The position numbers and the translations under genes are program-made. DNA of 64,000 nt from Alentia gelatinosa (taxonomy: Eukaryota > Annelida > Polychaeta > Phyllodocida > Polynoidae): NCBI GenBank assembly GCA_950022655.1, contig OX465581.1, positions 35,311,300 through 35,375,299 of the forward strand, given 5' to 3'. The notes below the pieces were generated by a model. The model was not told the origin of the DNA. It worked only from the letters and a program-made list of their open reading frames with translations, and made no database searches. Positions 1 to 11,212 of this stretch are shown here, in pieces. Position 1 is the first letter of the stretch. Each line of letters opens with the position of its first letter.

Positions 1-514
1 TAGACACCCTGACTAGTTCACTTTTTACCATGCCCTTACCCAGTCTTCGACCTCTTTTTCACCCCCTCCCCCTCCCTTGAACCCGCCACTTTTTTCACTC
101 TCCTCTTTTTTTTGCCCTCGTCTCTAGATTATTCAGATTTCCAGTAGCCACGAATGGCAGTCATTCCAGTGAAACTTTCATACCAATACACATAAAGCAT
201 CAAAGCTGCAGGCAAACAAACATGGGCACAACTGAAGCTAGGGTACAACATTACCTATCTTGGGCCACAGTTTACCTCTGCATCTTGTCTAAATGTTTAC
301 TGAATAAAAAAAAAATATATATATATATATTTATACTCCAGGTCGATATACCTACACGTATATATATGCAGCCAATACCCATCACCCATGTTTCTTTCTA
401 CTCTTGATATCATTGTTTTGCGCAGGACCGGACCGTTCAGTACTGAGCGGTGTCATAGAGTGCAGTCGGATCAAATACAGATTTTCATAGTCCTGCTCTG
501 TAAATATCTGTCTT
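1..514. other. Non-coding, pyrimidine-rich to AT-rich sequence
   Basis: The first ~120 bases are C/T-rich on the plus strand and the rest is AT-rich with a short (TA)n run near 316-331. I see no exon, RNA gene or repeat family that recurs in the window. Confidence 0.6.
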
Positions 515-1110
515 GTAATACGAAGTCGGTGGGCGCGGGGCGTCGGGAACCGCTCACTTTATGATCACCAGCCGGCGCCCGGATCCGTTTATTTGTCCAT
601 AACTATCCACCCGGGCTGGGCGCAGTATCACTCGGCGGGGGGAGGGCCCGGCGTGTGCCTCGGGTTACCCGGGAACCACGCCGGGCTCTTCCTCCGCTCC
701 TCCCGGGCCTGTTTTTCTTTGGGCCGTAGTCTCCTCGTCGCCGAAGACCCGCTCCGCCCGCCCGTTTGTTTTCACGCGCATGCGCCGCGGTGTTATTCCG
801 GTCGGCCATTTTGTCACATGTGGTGTTTTGACAAGTGGTCGGCGCGGCGGCGGTCCCGCGGCGAGCGGCGCTGAGAGGGAAAACACGCGGCTCCATAATT
901 AGGTCAGATCCCGTGTTATTCGGCCAAAGGGCCGCGCGGCGCCTGCTTCTCCGTCAATGTTTTTCGGGTGGTCGGTTACATTTTGAAAGGATTACCTGTC
1001 AAAGCCTTCTCCGGGGTGTCTTCAGGGTGGGCAGTGAGCAGTTAGAACCCGACCGGGGGCCACGCGCAAAAACGGGATTCCCGCAGTTGGCGGAATCTTT
1101 TGATGTTATC
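515..1110. promoter_or_regulatory. CpG-rich block with NRF1 and YY1-like sites (candidate promoter)
   Basis: The block is strongly GC- and CpG-rich against AT-rich flanks. It holds a perfect NRF1-type palindrome GCGCATGCGC at 776-785 and, about 20 bases on, a YY1-like GGCCATTTTG at 804-813. This pairing is typical of TATA-less CpG-island promoters of housekeeping-type genes. The block stays open in several frames because of its composition, but the translations are low-complexity and Arg/Pro/Gly-rich, match no family I recognise, and the longest plus frame (835-1509) has no proper ATG start. Promoter identity and direction are inferred; no transcript start is visible. Confidence 0.45.
776..785. 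promoter_or_regulatory. NRF1-type palindromic site
   Basis: GCGCATGCGC is an exact match to the palindromic NRF1 recognition core. It sits in the CpG-rich block and close to a YY1-like site, which raises the odds that it is functional. Confidence 0.5.
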
Positions 1111-2773
1111 CTGAGGTGTTTTAAAACGAATTCCCTGGCTCGGGGAGGCCTCTGCCGCGTCGCTGGGTGTTCTCTATTAGAAGACGTAAGGCCACTTCGC
1201 GCCTTGTTGTTCGCCAATGTGAAATCAAATGTTTCCAGATGGCAATCGGTTGGGCTGAGGTCTGGAGGAAAGAAAACAAGCTTCAAACGGAGGCGTGGTG
1301 GCACGCGCCATGCAGCCTTGGAGGAAAGCCTCGCCTCCTGCCACGCACAGCCCCCTCAGCCGCCAACAGGGGATGCCTCAAGCAGCAGGTGTTGCTCAAC
1401 ATTTGTGATTTGCCAGGTCGATAGTGGCTCCACAAACATTATGAGCCACACACCGGCTCAAATACATCGTATTTGTGGAACAACGCCCAGAACGGGGCAA
1501 GTCAAATAAAAGTTGGCCGTCTTGCTATCTATCAGCTGTACATACCATGCTGGGTACCTTCACGTGAAAACTTGGCATCGTTAGTTGTTGTATCGCTTTT
1601 CACACCAGTCACAAATATTGAGAAATTCACGGGACATGTTTAAGCTGGTAACACCGTCTTTCTCCTCTTAAAATCGCCATAGTGCTCATGGTCGTCATGC
1701 ACCTAGTATGCGCCACCATATAGATAAATGAGGGGTCATCCATAAGAAAATACGTACGCACTGATGGGGTGGGGACAAATATCGTGGACATTTTGTGTAT
1801 GTTCCTTCTTTATTCTATTGCATACAAGATTGAGAGGAAGGTGGGGGGTGGGCTGTCAAAATTTCATAAGTTTTGCGTATACAACGTTATGGATAGCCTA
1901 TAAATGAACAGCCAGAGTGATTTACATTTGAGCCTCTCAAAATTGTGATATGAAAAATGTCGTCTGCTCTTTACATAAACAAAGGCTCTTGATCAGCAGG
2001 CCATTAAGTAAGTTGAATAAAGCCGATTATTCTCTACACATTCAGAAATTGTTATGGTTGTCATCACCCATATAGATGAGGTTCCGCGGTCAGACTTGGA
2101 TAACTAGAGGTGGTTAAGGTAATATATATCAGTCTACTTATATCAAAATGATAATTGTAGCCATGCATATTCATCAATGACACTCTGAGACCGCCTTTAG
2201 ACACACGATCCATCTCGCTTCGACTGCTTCCCTACTCGAGGTGTAATAGTCAGTAAACTTTGCTTAACTTTGTCCTAAAGTTCAAATGATTGCCACAAGT
2301 ATCTTGTCCTCTTTATATAGTGTATCTGGGGCATGGATTTGTTGCATGCAAACTATTACGCCTCAAGCCATATGTTGTATATTTGGGATGTAAGGACATT
2401 TATTTCAGGGTGAACACAATGGTGTTTTCCCCCAACCACGACATGTAGGCCTAACCTCTAAAGGAATTATCTCTAAGGTAGCTTGACACCTCCCTAATTA
2501 GTGCGATTTCCATTAATTTAGATCGGGGATTCTCATTGTTGAGCTGTATCTTGGGCACACGACTTGACACTTTGCTTGACTGGATTGAAAAGGTTATTGT
2601 ATTTGATACCCATCTGCATAATATCATGAGACCATGTAGACAACCAGAATAACTGTCTCTACTGCTATGCCAAGTCCTGATTCATTTTTAAAATTTTGAA
2701 ATAAAGAAAAGAATTGTATGGAATTACTTTCTGAAACTAATATTGTTGAGAAAAAGGTGAATCTACGAATTGA

Positions 2774-2774
<1 letters not shown>
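1111..2774. other. Non-coding sequence
   Basis: GC content falls gradually to ~1.5 kb and the rest is AT-rich. No splice-bounded exon, RNA gene or recurrent repeat is recognised. Confidence 0.5.
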
Positions 2775-2851
<77 letters not shown>

Positions 2852-2863
2852 ACTCTCTCTCTA
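2775..2863. repeat. (CT)n microsatellite
   Basis: About 85 bases of almost uninterrupted CT dinucleotides, with CACTCA interruptions near the right end. Confidence 0.97.
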
Positions 2864-3540
2864 TGTATTGAATACTTGAACAATTGAATACTTGAATAAT
2901 GTATGATAAGCCAAATAAATTCATTATATTAGAAATTCCGTAAAGCCTGTCATATTTAGTATCGTTATTATTGACTTGTAGCAGGATATAAATTGTTGGT
3001 CTATACTTAAGCGAATGACTACGTCAAATTATTCTAAAACTTGCTCATGAAGTCATTGCTGAGGGCTATTTGGTGTACAGTAAAATAGAAAAAAAATCTG
3101 TCAATATTTTCAATAACATTACAGGTTATAACAGCTGGAGAGACTGAATGACGCCCGGAGGCGGCAACCCAGCACCTAGCAACCTCTTGTTTCCAGCAAC
3201 CACAGCATCAGAACCACCAGCAGAAAAAAGGGCCCCAACATTTCGAAGGCCTCAAGTCACCACCAGTATCAGTTTACAACCTCTTATCAGACCTTTTGCA
3301 ACTTGTCGAACCTAATTAAAGTTGTGACCCGGTCGGTCAGAGATTTCCCCCTGTGGTGATCCGCCGGGTGTGGCTTACATCCCGGCTACTCTCCCTGTCC
3401 GTTATCTGCGTGCCGCTTGAGGTAAGTGGGCGGTGTCGAGTTTCTCGAGACGTGGCCAGGCTTACCCACCTGTAACTGGGCCAGGTGATTGTTCCCAGAT
3501 ATGACAATGACCTGTCAGCGACAACATCGCTCGTCCCGGT
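2864..3540. other. Non-coding; splice-donor-like site near 3420
   Basis: AT-rich on the left, GC-richer from 3130. A strong donor-like GAG|GTAAGT stands at 3418-3425 on the plus strand and an acceptor-like run ending in ACAG at 3121-3124. The interval between them contains a short ATG frame (3148-3315, 55 codons) with no similarity I recognise. It also directly precedes a decayed reverse transcriptase, so these signals may be chance or belong to a degraded element. Confidence 0.35.
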
Positions 3541-3705
3541 CATCCACGCGTGCCGTTATTTATGAGGCGAGCCGGGTGTGAGGTGACCATGATGACAGGC
3601 ACGGGGTTGCGGCAGGGCTCTGTTTTGGCGCCCATATTTTTTTTCATGTTGAGCGAGACAAGGGTAGAGCGCGGCATGGTAACCGCAACAGTGACAGAGT
3701 AGTGT
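3541..3705 (+). pseudogene. Non-LTR retrotransposon reverse transcriptase fragment
   Basis: The plus-strand frame from 3541 to the stop at 3703-3705 contains TGLRQGSVLAPIFFFML. This matches the conserved RT block G(V/L)-x-QG-(S/C)-VL-(A/S)-P-x-LF that precedes the YADD catalytic block in LINE-type reverse transcriptases. The frame stops ~55 codons in and no YADD follows. No intact finger or palm domain is visible upstream, so this is a decayed fragment. It is too short to assign to a clade; the style is that of L1-, jockey- or RTE-like ORF2 proteins. Confidence 0.6.
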
Positions 3706-4585
3706 GACATGTCATCAAGCGCCGCCCTGGATGACTGAACACCAGTCCCAGCACGGCAAACTCTGATTGAAGATTGACATGGCTGACAACTCAAATGACC
3801 AGTGGACAATCTACACTGGGACCCATCTTATGGAGATACACTGAACAAACTCCCCACTCTCTCTGTCTCTTTACCTATTAAAAGCTTTCAAGCTACGACG
3901 GAAGTCCTCTTTAGTGACTTAATGTCTTTGTGTCATTGTGAGGCGTTTTATAGCCTATATTTTTACAACAAATCTGTTCGATGGCGCACTTAACATATTT
4001 TGCTAGGAATATAGTACTTTAGGAAAGGAAAGTATTGTGGTATGTTGACAAGTATGATATTTTGTCACCATAAAGGGACAGTTATTTACATGCATGTAAG
4101 ATCATAGGACATCACCAAACAATAATTAATTTTTATGAGAATCTAATGCGTACCTATTCAGAATGGATAGCATAAATCTGATTATTATCATATTATCACT
4201 CTCACCGATCAATTAGATATACCATATGTGACCGTCTAATATCCGCATGGGTTATTTATTGTCTGGTGGTTGTTGCATTATATCCTTCAGTTATAGAAAA
4301 AAAGCTTGCGAACAGAAAAAACTTTATTGCTATCATATGTGACTACCTTCCACTCAGTGATATGTCCATAGGTTATCAGCATAATTCAACCTTTCTATGA
4401 AGTCTACAAAGCACAGAAGGACCCTGTAGAGAGAGTCAGCTAGAATGAAACGAAGCTACTTATTAGCTAGTCAGATGAGACGGGTGATTGCTCATTATTG
4501 ATATACCCTATCACTTTGAACGACCCACCAGGCATTAAGATAGTATTTAGATAGCCTTATGTTCCATTTTACACGCACCACTCGG
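3706..4585. other. Non-coding AT-rich sequence
   Basis: No exon, RNA gene or recurring repeat is recognised. Confidence 0.5.
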
Positions 4586-4587
4586 CA

Positions 4588-4875
4588 GATGACCGGCTGT
4601 CTGTCCAGGTTAATAGTCCTCGGACCCTGACGGTCAGCCGGGGTCAGAGGTCAACGTCTGGCCGGAGTGGCAGTCACGTGATCGACCTTGGGGGTCAGGG
4701 GATCTGACCATCTGATTTGACCGGGGCCTTGACCGGGGCCTTGACCCTTGACATGTGGCTGACAGTGGCGTGGACGATCTGAGCCACACTGTCCCGGAAT
4801 CAATGGGATGAGTGAGACGGGGTGAAGGAGCAGAATACTCGGGATCCGTCAAGGTCACGGCCCGATGACCTTTGG
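4588..4875. promoter_or_regulatory. Cluster of GGTCA/TGACC nuclear-receptor half-sites with a DR1
   Basis: By eye this ~285 base GC-rich block contains about eleven GGTCA or TGACC pentamers. They include a direct repeat with one-base spacing, GGGTCA-G-AGGTCA (4641-4653, DR1 type, the class bound by HNF4 or RXR dimers), and an extended monomer site TCAAGGTCA (4849-4857, the SF-1/ERR type). Part of the density comes from a short tandem duplication, GACCGGGGCCTT repeated near 4719-4748. Regulatory function is inferred; the sequence shows only the clustering. Confidence 0.4.
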
Positions 4876-6146
4876 GTCGTGTGCCGCCATGTGGCCCTGT
4901 CATGGAGAGGGTCTCTGGCCCTGAGGAAGGCCCGTTAAGCCCCGCAAAGTAGAGCGAGGGTGAAACAAGTATCAGATAACTACGATCTTATTGAAACTGC
5001 TCGAATAAGTAAGAATTAAGGTCCGGTATAGTTTGGATAACGGTTGAGGAGTGGAGAGGTCAAATGTATTTGGACATGCCTTTCGTCTATAGTCTAAGCA
5101 CGACCACATTAGGTAGTTATCTGTTGTTTATTTTAGATTTAGGTCTCATTCATGAAAGCCACATTCATGCTTTAGATTAGATGATACATGTCAAAGCCTC
5201 TAAAAGTCTATAAACTATTTGCAATGTGATCATTCATTTGATAATATAATATGCACATACTATTCGAATAGATAAATTGTCCCGAGGTAATTAATCATAA
5301 GTAATATTATTTTGTTGTCCCACTTTAAGAAAAAAAAGTTGAGATACATTTAGGCCTAGTAGAAGTTTGATCAACTGTGAACTATTGGCAAAAGAAATTG
5401 GAATATACATAACTATTTATAGCTATGTGCATAACTATTACATACATCAGTTTTAAACAGGTATTTCGCCTACGTTGCTATCTACGAAGAGACAATATCA
5501 TTGGCCATGATGATAAAATATGGTCAATAATGCTAACCCTGACTATTAAGTTTGTCTATACGCATTTTAGTGGCATTCTTGTCTAGTATATACCAGCGAG
5601 TCATATCATATTATTATATAGAACTCGATTCTATTCATAGTATTGGTTACATAATGTAAATACTCAGTGACTATACAACGGACTTGATAAATAAAATCTC
5701 TTGTATCAAATCTGATCAACCATACACATCTAATTATTGAATGCACAAGGACAAGGTTACAAGTGACTAAAGAAATTTGGTGTTCTTTCTTATTACTCTC
5801 GTGTTTCAACAGAATTTCCCCGGATATGCATCGTAATTCCAGAACGATGGCCTACTTAAGTGGCTTCCAAATTAGTTGTCAGCATAACAATGATCATTGG
5901 AGGGGGATAATATACAATACTGCAATTGTTGTTCTTTTAATTTTGTTCTTGAAAGAATTATGAGGTAATCTATTGTAAATTCAGCTAAAAAGCATATATA
6001 TGTGTATCACATTTGAATTTCAAATGCTACACACCTGGCACCGGTATGATAAGCATTATACTCTCATCAATAAATAGCGCTCGTCTACAATGCTGCATCA
6101 ACACCCTGGAATCGGTCGGTGTCATTCCAGTGAGATAAATCCAGAA
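4876..6146. other. Non-coding AT-rich sequence
   Basis: No exon, RNA gene or recurrent repeat recognised on either strand. Confidence 0.5.
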
Positions 6147-6281
6147 ACCTATTCAAGTTTAGGGTCAGAGCTCGATCTCATCTCCTTTGATTCCTACATA
6201 ATTCACGCGGCTTCGCCTTGTTAATTACTACGCGATTCAAACTCAATGGGATACGAGCTCTGACCCTAAACTTTCATAGGT
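6147..6281. mobile_element. Fold-back (MITE-like) element, copy 1
   Basis: The two arms (6155-6173 and 6255-6273) are a perfect 19 bp inverted repeat starting AAGTTTAGGGTCAGAGCTC. Weaker pairing extends outwards to ACCTAT/ATAGGT and inwards for ~25 bases. The hinge carries TACATAATTCACGCGGCTT followed by an ATTAC block, which recurs in the fold-back element at ~10.9 kb. No coding capacity. No clear target-site duplication. Confidence 0.7.
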
Positions 6282-6784
6282 ATCCTCTATAATAGCAAAT
6301 TCATTTGGAGGCATTGACCCCGACAGAAATACCACTCTTTGTATACTACTGTAACTGCCCAGCGGCTACTCAGCCTACTGCGATGGATTAACGAACGAAT
6401 AAAGTTGTTGGACTAACTATGCGTTGCCAATTACCCCTCTTACAACCAAAATGAATTCTTTCAGTCTTACTCCACACATATAAGTTAGTTGTTTCAAACT
6501 GTTTTTAGAATCTAATTTTGCTGTTATAACTAGACGTGCCACCAACTTAAGTAATTTAACCATACAGGGTAATAATGTATTAGAACTATAAGATTACCGG
6601 CCTAGGCAATAGACACTAGAAACTCACTTGCCTACTTTGAGCTGGTGTGGAATTGAACGAGCTACTCGAGCCCTGAGGATTGAAGATGAGCTTATTAGAA
6701 TATTATCTCCTGCTGCAGCTACGGTACACCGCTAGACTTCATCACGAGCTTCACCGAGAAGTGCTTACGGAACGAGGAGAGGGC
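6282..6784. other. Non-coding sequence
   Basis: Nothing recognised beyond AT-rich single-copy sequence. Confidence 0.5.
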
Positions 6785-6840
6785 AGAGCTACTCAGAGCT
6801 GCTCAGAGCTGCTCAGAGCTGCTCAGAGCTGCTCAGAGCC
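6785..6840. repeat. 10 bp tandem repeat, GCTCAGAGCT
   Basis: Five to six nearly identical head-to-tail copies of GCTCAGAGCT. The unit is almost self-complementary (AGAGCT and AGCTCT-like arms). Confidence 0.95.
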
Positions 6841-7480
6841 GGTCCTAACACTTTGTGTATGATCCAAGCCCAAGTCCTAGTTATGTTTAATCATTGATGC
6901 ACATGGAAACCATCCTGGGCATGAACTACCTAAGACCTCTCTGTATTGTTATTGCTAATATCATTTTCCTTTTTAATGTCTCCTGTCTTTACGTCTGTGT
7001 CATGTCTATCACCCGTGATCCTATATCTTTGATGTGATTGTGCTGTAAACTCATATATCTGTGTAAAAGAATAATGTAAAAAAGAGTGAGCTCGGGGAAT
7101 TAGTATAACGTCTCCAAAAGTATCAGATATTTACCTACTATATCTAAAACGGTAGAATTTCGTCGAATCCGCTTGAAGTTGCTCCCGTACATAGAGACAT
7201 AGTGAACCCGACCTGGGCTTGGAGATTGAAGGGCCACGAGAGTGAGATTCTCGTGCAGTTTTAAACTGTAAGCAGCTACTCTTTTTTGTATTTCTATATG
7301 CAGACATGCGTTTTCTCTTATGATTCACTTTGAACCATGCCGAAATCAAAGTTTAGTACTGTAGTTTTCTGATCTACTTTTCTCGTGAGAACCCAATGAG
7401 ATCCCAACTTTCGCTGGTACCTGAAACTCGGAACTCCCCCCACCCAACAACATCCTAAGTATTTGGCCTAGCTAGAACAT
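6841..7480. other. Non-coding sequence
   Basis: No exon or repeat family recognised. Confidence 0.5.
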
Positions 7481-7484
7481 CTAT

Positions 7485-7560
7485 CTTTGTGGAGCAGTCA
7501 GCAGAGCCTTCGGCTGACAATCTGAACGTCGGGAGTTCGAACCCCAGCATCAACAATCTG
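7485..7560 (+). mobile_element. tRNA-like sequence, probable SINE head
   Basis: The stretch carries a polymerase III B-box-like GAGTTCGAACCCC (7533-7545) and, ~40 bases upstream, an A-box-like GTGGAGCAGTCAG (7490-7502). Between them is a short hairpin AGCC-TTC-GGCT. Spacing fits a tRNA-type internal promoter, but acceptor-stem pairing for a working tRNA is not convincing. I read it as the head of a tRNA-derived SINE or a tRNA pseudogene. No second copy was noticed in the window. Confidence 0.4.
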
Positions 7561-9437
7561 ATATTTCATTTTTCTATGTTTTTCGGACTCGACGAAGTCG
7601 CTAGTAACGATCAAAAATAGTGCGGTCATTATCAGGCCAGAAGAAGAAAGAAACCATGCATAGAGCGTGAATCCCACAGTTACAGCCTATCAGAAGTCTA
7701 GATCAAAGAAGGTCTCAGTGCATATAAGGTGAAAATATGTGTAAGGGAGTAGTTCATCACTGGAAAGTCACGTGTAATCTCAAAAGAAGTATCAAAACAT
7801 GTGTACAGTATGATTGGGTTTTCCACATGGTTGCCTACGAATCCAGCACTTTTCATGAGCAATCAAAGGGGAATATATATAGAGGATATTGAGCGCACAG
7901 AACATGTAGAAATAGCCTATGTTTTAGATCCTGGCAAAGGCGTCTCAGGTTCACAGATAACGGCATGTAAACTACCTTGGTTCATTCTGCTTTATTCTCC
8001 ATAATCATTTCCTTATATTTCATCCTCATACTGGCCGTACATATTTCATTGGTCAATATCTCATTGGTCAATCTCATACCAGTCAGTCATTGGTTCCATC
8101 ATTCTCCACCACTATTGGTTCATATCCGGGGTTTGCCGAGTTTTTCGGCATTGTTATGTATGCAATATTCCATGTTATGGTATGTTGGGTACAGAATCAT
8201 GATTAATAATGGGGATGGTAAGTAGGGGGGCATGTGGCTTCCGGTACCTTCTCATATGTGAGTTTAAGGCCTCATGTGGATATGTATGACAATTACTATC
8301 ATTTAAATATTAATTGAAAGTTCTTAAAGATCTTTGTATTGCCTTTAGGCATTTTTCCATAGTCCCTGAAACCCAAAGGAAATCTATCGGAATCAAATTA
8401 CTTGCATATTGTCAGAGGGCCATAAAATCAGATATAAAATTGAGTCATAAGAAAAGGTCAATAGGAAATTATTACCATCAAAGATTAATAGAAAATATTA
8501 TATAGAAACCAGGATAATGTTGTCCTTCACCAGTAAACATTCCCGTCCTGTGTCCTGTCTCCTCTCCTATCCATCATTGTTTGTCGTTTCTTTGACTTGC
8601 TTATTCATTCTGTCTTGTGTACTCTGTAATTATTCTAATACCTATTGTGTAACATGTTGCACATGAGTTAGAACTTGGCATGGAAGAACGCCTATGATAA
8701 GTGGCGAATGCAATTTGTCTTTGAATTATTTTTTTTAAATCCCCTTTTTAAATCACTTGTACTTTTCTGCTCTTGTTTCTAAAGAGTGTTTCTGGGTTAA
8801 TTGAACAATGCCAAGACAAGTAGTTCACATGTTGCAGTAATCACACTTATTACAATTTCAACAACAGAGGAGGTATATACTTCTTACATATTGGTGCACA
8901 TTTAGTTTTGCTTCACCTTCTCATTATAAGGAGCATGTGATATAATTACGTAAGTACCCTGTCATGTGTGCCAGTTTCTCACCAGAGGCTTTGTTCTTGG
9001 GAACGTGAAGGGTAACTTTGGATGATGTGAACAGACCAGGAATGGATCTAAGGTTATTCACCTTAAGTTTAGCCCCCCGTGTGCCACTGATCCTTCTTCC
9101 ATTGGTGACACTGGGTGAGACAGAGGGTTCAAGGGTTGGATGCGGATGGGCATCGCTAAGGGGACGAAGTTGATGTCATGCTTTATTGCTGGCAAAATGC
9201 TATCTGCTCTGACCCTCAAAACTTGCCCTTCAGTCTCTTTGGTAGCAGGCATTAGCGCTCATCACACCATTTTTTTTATATATAATGATCCTGAAGTATT
9301 TTGGGGTATAGAGAATGGGTGGACCTGGCCACCTCTTTGATCATGTAAAACTGTCCAAGTGAGATGATCAGTGAGAGAATGATTCAGAGAAAAAACCCTA
9401 AATATAAGAATATTAACTGTCTAAATACAAATGCACT
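7561..9437. other. Non-coding sequence
   Basis: AT-rich, without recognisable exon or RNA gene. Short direct repeats such as CATTGGTCAATCTCAT/CATTGGTCAATATCT (about 8046-8075) are present. Confidence 0.5.
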
Positions 9438-9474
9438 TGTGTGTGTGTGTGGGGGGGGGGGGGGGGGGGGGGGG
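9438..9474. repeat. (GT)n followed by a 24-base G tract
   Basis: GT dinucleotides run to 9450, followed by 24 uninterrupted G residues (9451-9474). Such a run can form a G-quadruplex and is prone to length variation and sequencing error. Confidence 0.97.
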
Positions 9475-10889
9475 TGTAGTAATTTTTCAATGAAGACTCA
9501 CACATGGGAAGTTCTCAGTACGTGGTGTCGTGCTCAAATCATAAATCAAAAACGTGATCCATTCATAAATCCTTAATCGCTCATTAACTTTGATTTAAGC
9601 AGATCAAATTGTAGTGTGACTCGTCCTTTATTAGTAGGAGGGTACTAGTAGGGACTAAGGTACATGTATATGTGTGCTACTTGGTATACCCAGCAGGAAT
9701 GCTAGAGATTTTGAAGATTGAGGTTCATGATGGTATGCTTCTAATTAAGCATTTCAGTCCGATGCATGATTCAATGCAAAATTTTAAATGACTTCTGTCA
9801 CAGGCACAGGCGGTCCAAGACAGGACATCACTATTATACGTTTATCGTATATATTCATGTCGTTCTGCAGAATAAACTCACCTACAGCAAGTTTCACGAT
9901 CTTTTTTTCAAGTTTAACCTACATGTATTTCTTCGAGAATTGCCAGGAAGGTATAGTTAATCCTTTCCATGTGCATGCCCTGGTTGTCTCCCTTCAGCTG
10001 AGTAATAAGCCAGAAATGCTCATTGGCCTTCTTCTGAGGATAGAATATGGACCTAAACATCTTCCAATGCTTAGATCTCATTGACTTGAGCAACATGGAT
10101 TTATAAGTTCAACTGTCAACTTTTGATATTGTCTTAGCACACTGGTTTGGTTTGGTCTTATGATACGACTTGAGTTGTTGTTTGCCTATAGTGTGAATAT
10201 GTATTTTGAAGTTGTGTGAATTTATTGGATTGGAGATAAAGTTGGTAACATCTAATGATAGACCTTTTCCAAACGCATGTGGTACATTCTAAGATTCTTT
10301 ATGCGAAGCTATAGTTCACGCATGTATCTCCTATATAGTTGATTTATGCATTTCACGATAGAGTATAGGACAACCAGAAATGCGAACCACCTCGCTCATA
10401 GAACGGCTGACGATACCGCTTAATAGTTTTGTTTTCACTCCAACTTTACTATAGAACTTATCTGTTTATGATAAAATATCTACTAGGTCTTCCCTTTTCA
10501 AATAATCCAAACGTCATGTAGAAATTTATCAACTGATATCTTTTAGGTCAACATACATGTATATAGATTTCTAAAAACATGTTTATTTATCTAGTTTGTG
10601 GCTGTTCTTCATCATTCACTACAATGTATTCGCAATAATTCTTGTTTGTTTCCCGTAACATGATGGTGGCATAGATGTGATATACGATATATCCACTCTA
10701 TACCTCATTTATCTCATTAGATGAAAAGCCTCACAACAAGGACCACTTTTTGTCTAACCCCTGGTATTTTTCTCAAATAGACTTAATATGGGAACTCGTA
10801 CTCAACGCCCATGGAGTATCAAAAGAAAACTCAATGGGAGATGATGTCACAAATGTTAGCTAATTAGTCGATGACACAGCTGAGATAAA
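9475..10889. other. Non-coding sequence
   Basis: No exon, RNA or family repeat recognised. Confidence 0.5.
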
Positions 10890-11040
10890 ATCTGAACTGC
10901 ACTCGATCCATAGCCACTGAAAATATGTCTTTCAATTTGGGTTGCTACATAATTTCACTCGGCTTTGCCTCGTGAGATTACTCCGCAAACAAAATACATT
11001 GCATATTTTCGGTATCTATAGATCTGAATGCAGTTCCTTC
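10890..11040. mobile_element. Fold-back (MITE-like) element, copy 2
   Basis: Imperfect inverted-repeat arms of ~35 bp (10894-10928 and 11002-11036) share GAACTGCA, an AT/GATC block and GAAAATATG. The hinge TACATAATTTCACTCGGCTT then GCCTCGTGAGATTAC closely matches the hinge of the element at 6.15 kb, although the arms differ. The shared hinge with unlike arms is the reason for placing both in one family. Confidence 0.65.
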
Positions 11041-11128
11041 TTAGAGTTGGAACCCAGGGTGGTCAGCTAGGTGGGGTTTTACTCTATTATACTTGAATCA
11101 TTATTCTGATCATTGTTTAACAGCATTC

Positions 11129-11131
<3 letters not shown>

Positions 11132-11211
<80 letters not shown>
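11132..11211. repeat. (TA)n microsatellite
   Basis: About 80 bases of uninterrupted TA dinucleotides. Confidence 0.98.

Positions 11212-11212
<1 letters not shown>

Noticed and set aside
835..1509. 224-codon open frame in the CpG-rich block
   Set aside because: Starts at GTG rather than ATG, has no recognisable domain, and overlaps open frames in other phases as GC-rich DNA often does.
2775..2863. CRISPR-like or satellite array
   Set aside because: It is a plain dinucleotide microsatellite, and the window is eukaryotic; no repeat-spacer structure exists anywhere.
3148..3315. 55-codon frame between acceptor-like and donor-like sites
   Set aside because: No similarity, and it adjoins a decayed LINE; the splice-like words may be chance.
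3540..3809. 89-codon minus-strand frame
   Set aside because: It is the antisense of the reverse transcriptase fragment on the plus strand.
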